NCBI GenBank assembly: GCA_049302575.1
Contig: JBAQMG010000010.1
Coordinates: 1-6,042, forward strand
Direction: 5' to 3'
Source: JBAQMG01 sp049302575
Lineage (GTDB): Bacteria; Bacillota; Desulfitobacteriia; Desulfitobacteriales; Desulfitobacteriaceae
DNA length: 6,042 nucleotides
Shown: positions 4,466-6,042 of the stretch, in pieces
Numbering within the stretch: position 1 is the first letter of the stretch
Layout: each line of letters opens with the position of its first letter
The notes under the pieces: generated by a model
Told to the model about the DNA's origin: nothing
The model's database searches: none
What the model saw: the letters and a program-made list of their open reading frames with translations, nothing else
Position numbers and translations under genes: made by a program

Positions 4466-5557
4466 TTAATGTCTCCAGAAGGTTTTGGTATATAAATAGT
4501 ATGGGCAGTCATTAATGGGGTGACGATATAAGCCAACAGCGCCCCATTTGGAGGTAACTGTAATATTAGAGCCGCTCACAGATGTAACGTTTCCGGAATG
4601 TGCTCCGGTATAATATACCTTGTCACCGGCCGTGGGGTTCGTTACTTGTGTATAATAACCATAAGTCATATAATAAGACGGATCATCCATCCACCACGTA
4701 TTGCCAGTCGAGGATAAATACCAGGCATATGAATGACAGTTGTAGTTGTAAGTGGCAGTGCCTAGTCTTGTTGCTGTTGGATATAACGCATCATATTGGG
4801 CATTTAGCGTTGTTTTATCAGCAGATGTCATATCTTGCCGGCTACAGACCAAAACCGGGGTAGTAGACAGTGGAGGATAAACATAGCCATAGTATAAGAT
4901 ATCTCCGGGAGCTGCCGCCATTACCGATGTTTTTTCCATTACAAGGGACGACGTCTGAAGCTTATCAGATACTTGTTGTGAAAGTGCCACTACGGAATCT
5001 TTTTCATCCTGACTCAGCATATCGGATACTTTCGGATAGACCAACAGAGACTCCATAAACATCTTTTGCATGATTTCTGTATCACTGATATTGTTTTTTG
5101 TTTCAACGGCCATAATTTTTTCTATGGTATTCTTGTAAATAGTTTGAAGCTTTTCCGCCAAGTCTGGTCTCTGCAAAAGAACCGCAGCGCCGTTAAACTC
5201 CAAAGAAAGGCCTTCAAACCCTTGTGTTGTATTGTCATAAGCATAAATATCAATCATGAATGGATAGTCAAGTACTGTCTTTAACAACGTTGCCGTATCC
5301 ATTTTTTCAGCTGTGCTTAGTGGGATATTCAGCATTTCCTTCATTTGCACTGATGAATAGTTTTTCCATTCCTTTGATTTTGGAGTCATCGAAAATTCGA
5401 AAGGTTTTTGTGAATCAAGGATGTCTTTTTTATCAATGCTTATATCGCCGACCAAACTGGGGGAAACATGTGTAGAGTCTTCTGCAAATACTGCAGTTGC
5501 TCCGACGCTTAATACCATCGCAATAACAAGAATACACGCTAATAGTCTTTTTTTCAT
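4466..5557 (-). CDS. Secreted papain-like (NlpC/P60-like) cysteine-hydrolase candidate
   Basis: This 363-residue exported protein has a signal peptide (MKKRLLACIL, hydrophobic core, cleavage at AVFA|ED near residue 25). Residues about 60-200 are an alpha-helical region with LLKTVLDYPFMIDIYAYDNT and FNGAAVLLQRPDLAEKL, a pattern I recall from other Firmicutes secreted proteins. The C-terminal 100 residues look like a papain-fold hydrolase: NCHSYAWYLSS with candidate nucleophile Cys274, then a Trp-rich WWMDDPSYY, GDKVYY, candidate catalytic His320 in GAHSGNV, and SKWGAVGLYRHPINDCPY with Cys351. Such domains usually cut cell-wall peptide or amide bonds; the substrate here is not known. The assignment rests on motif order, not on a database match. 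The start ATG at 5557 follows GGAGG by about 9 bases. It is the first gene of an operon with the lipoprotein 14 bases downstream. Confidence 0.85.
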   Translation of the reverse strand: MKKRLLACILVIAMVLSVGATAVFAEDSTHVSPSLVGDISIDKKDILDSQKPFEFSMTPKSKEWKNYSSVQMKEMLNIPLSTAEKMDTATLLKTVLDYPFMIDIYAYDNTTQGFEGLSLEFNGAAVLLQRPDLAEKLQTIYKNTIEKIMAVETKNNISDTEIMQKMFMESLLVYPKVSDMLSQDEKDSVVALSQQVSDKLQTSSLVMEKTSVMAAAPGDILYYGYVYPPLSTTPVLVCSRQDMTSADKTTLNAQYDALYPTATRLGTATYNYNCHSYAWYLSSTGNTWWMDDPSYYMTYGYYTQVTNPTAGDKVYYTGAHSGNVTSVSGSNITVTSKWGAVGLYRHPINDCPYYLYTKTFWRH

Positions 5558-5610
5558 TTAATTTTACCTCCATGTAAGATTTTTTTGAATAGATTACCTT
5601 TTTTCAAATT

Positions 5611-5637
5611 TTGTTAAAGGATTGTTGCCTTTGAACA
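5611..5637. promoter_or_regulatory. Hairpin in the leader of the hydrolase operon
   Basis: TTGTT-AAAGG (5611-5620) pairs with CCTTT-G-AACAA (5628-5637 region), ten base pairs with one bulged G and a loop of seven. It would lie in the 5' leader if transcription starts near 5663. There is no T tract and no riboswitch signature that I recognise. Confidence 0.3.
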
Positions 5638-5669
5638 ATTACTACTGCATAATAAGGCGAATAAGCTCT

Positions 5670-5698
5670 TTAATATTCTTTTAATCAAAGACTTTCAA
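5670..5698 (-). promoter_or_regulatory. Possible sigma-A promoter of the hydrolase operon
   Basis: On the minus strand TTGAAA (5698-5693, 5 of 6 to consensus) is separated by 17 bases from TATTAA (5675-5670, 4 of 6). This would give a leader of about 105 bases. The region is AT-rich, so chance matches are likely. Confidence 0.35.
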
Positions 5699-5763
5699 GA
5701 GGTTAGCGATCATTGGAATATGAGAGAGCCTTTTATCGTAGACGGCGATCTTATATGCGCCAT
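5681..5763 (-). pseudogene. Tiny frame with a strong ribosome binding site; frameshifted response-regulator-like fragment
   Basis: GGGAGGTGG lies seven bases before an ATG at 5763-5761, the best Shine-Dalgarno sequence in the window. The frame from that ATG encodes only 17 residues (MAHIRSPSTIKGSLIFQ) and stops at 5710. One frame over, with no start codon of its own, the DNA reads AYKIAVYDKRLSHIPMIANL and continues LKVFD to a stop at 5681. KIAV followed by an Asp and then MIANLLK resembles the first strand and helix of a response-regulator receiver domain, as in LytTR-type regulators. The simplest reading is a response regulator gene reduced to its first 25 codons by deletion, with a frameshift right after the start. 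A genuine 17-residue peptide is the alternative. Confidence 0.35.
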
Positions 5764-5795
5764 GGCCTGTCCACCTCCCTTTTTACATTAAACTT

Positions 5796-5918
5796 GGCTC
5801 TTCCGCAATTGCCGATACATTTGGGCTACTAAATCGATTCAGTTTTTGAAACAACCTTGATATTGTAACGTTCTCCGGATAATAACTTTTGTTCTTTATC
5901 CACTTATGCGGAAGAGCC
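5796..5918. mobile_element. Short non-autonomous element or remnant with ISL3-like inverted repeats
   Basis: GGCTCTTCCGCA (5796-5807) and TGCGGAAGAGCC (5907-5918) are perfect 12-bp inverted repeats enclosing 99 bases without a reading frame. The GGCTCTTC terminus is typical of ISL3-family elements as I remember them, and the outward GG..CC ends fit a transposon boundary. ISL3 elements make 8-bp target duplications; the flanks TTAAACTT and GCATGAAG do not match, so the target repeat has decayed, been lost by recombination, or never existed. The right repeat is also part of a small local hairpin ATGCGG-AAGAG-CCGCAT (5906-5922). Confidence 0.5.
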
Positions 5919-5937
5919 GCATGAAGTACGTTGATTG

Positions 5938-6042
5938 TTAATACCAATAACTTGTACCTGTATGAGAAGTCTGCTCTACCAGGACGTTATTCTGATAAAC
6001 TGCTCCGGTTGAAACCAGGCGGTAATAATAACCGCTCATTAC
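5938..6042 (-). CDS. Small secreted protein, C-terminal part (runs off right edge)
   Basis: The minus strand is open from base 6042 to a TAA stop at 5940-5938, giving 34 residues: VMSGYYYRLVSTGAVYQNNV followed by LVEQTSHTGTSYWY. A GYYYR-type strand, a turn, and a Thr/Ser/Tyr-rich end is what I remember for the C-terminus of the small clostridial secreted proteins whose N-terminus is seen at 1-215. The two fragments cannot be one protein: the expected middle of about 50 residues is in neither, and they lie at opposite edges. They are more likely two tandem members of one family in the same orientation. The stop is followed 16 bases later by the local hairpin 5906-5922, which could help end transcription although it has no T tract. 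Confidence 0.65.
   Translation of the reverse strand, partial: VMSGYYYRLVSTGAVYQNNVLVEQTSHTGTSYWY

Noticed and set aside
4600..5475. Plus-strand frames opposite the hydrolase gene (4600-4863, 4870-5058, 5066-5284, 5260-5475)
   Set aside because: They are antisense to a full-length gene with signal peptide, ribosome binding site and conserved domain.
1..6042. Circular molecule joining the two edge fragments into one gene
   Set aside because: Joining them would give a protein of about 105 residues lacking the expected middle part, and no overlap exists between the two ends.
1..6042. CRISPR array, tRNA or rRNA genes
   Set aside because: No regularly spaced repeats were seen, and no cloverleaf or rRNA signature was found. 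The GGTTCA at 3589-3594 lacks the rest of a tRNA.

Overview
The window looks like an accessory, insertion-scarred stretch of a low-to-moderate GC Firmicutes chromosome, most likely a clostridial species. This rests on strong GGAGG-type ribosome binding sites, Gram-positive signal peptides and a lipobox, and mobile-element families common in Clostridia. No housekeeping gene is present, so placement below class level is not possible.

Layout. (1) Bases 1-215, minus strand: the N-terminus of a small secreted protein that runs off the left edge. (2) Bases 381-2326, minus strand: an apparently complete group II intron with an intact reverse transcriptase/maturase (462-1769), domain V (419-451), domain VI with a bulged adenosine (383-415) and exon-binding sequences that pair perfectly with the 5' exon. 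(3) Bases 2450-3185, plus strand: a broken IS110-family transposase with one frameshift and a large internal deletion. The intron sits in the non-coding stretch just upstream of it. Rejoined across the intron, that stretch folds into stems where IS110 elements are known to encode their bridge RNA. (4) Bases 3186-3960: no intact gene. It holds a segment with strong RNA-like structure (about 3425-3607), a perfect 12-bp hairpin (3649-3677) and two short coding-like fragments on opposite strands. (5) Bases 3978-5557, minus strand: a two-gene operon encoding a secreted papain-like (NlpC/P60-like) cysteine-hydrolase candidate followed by a small lipoprotein, closed by a clear terminator at 3916-3941. 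(6) Bases 5681-5763, minus strand: a strong Shine-Dalgarno sequence leading into a tiny or frameshifted reading frame resembling the start of a response regulator. (7) Bases 5796-5918: a 123-bp element with 12-bp inverted repeats of ISL3-like sequence. (8) Bases 5938-6042, minus strand: the C-terminus of a small secreted protein that I think belongs to the same family as the one at the left edge.

Functionally, the surviving host genes are all minus strand and all exported: two small secreted proteins at the edges, a putative cell-surface hydrolase and a lipoprotein. Between and around them is a pile-up of mobile DNA, including an IS110 remnant apparently inactivated at both its RNA and its protein. 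The most interesting points are the intron splitting a probable bridge-RNA locus, the unassigned structured RNA segment, and the hydrolase-lipoprotein pair. No new defence or CRISPR system is visible.
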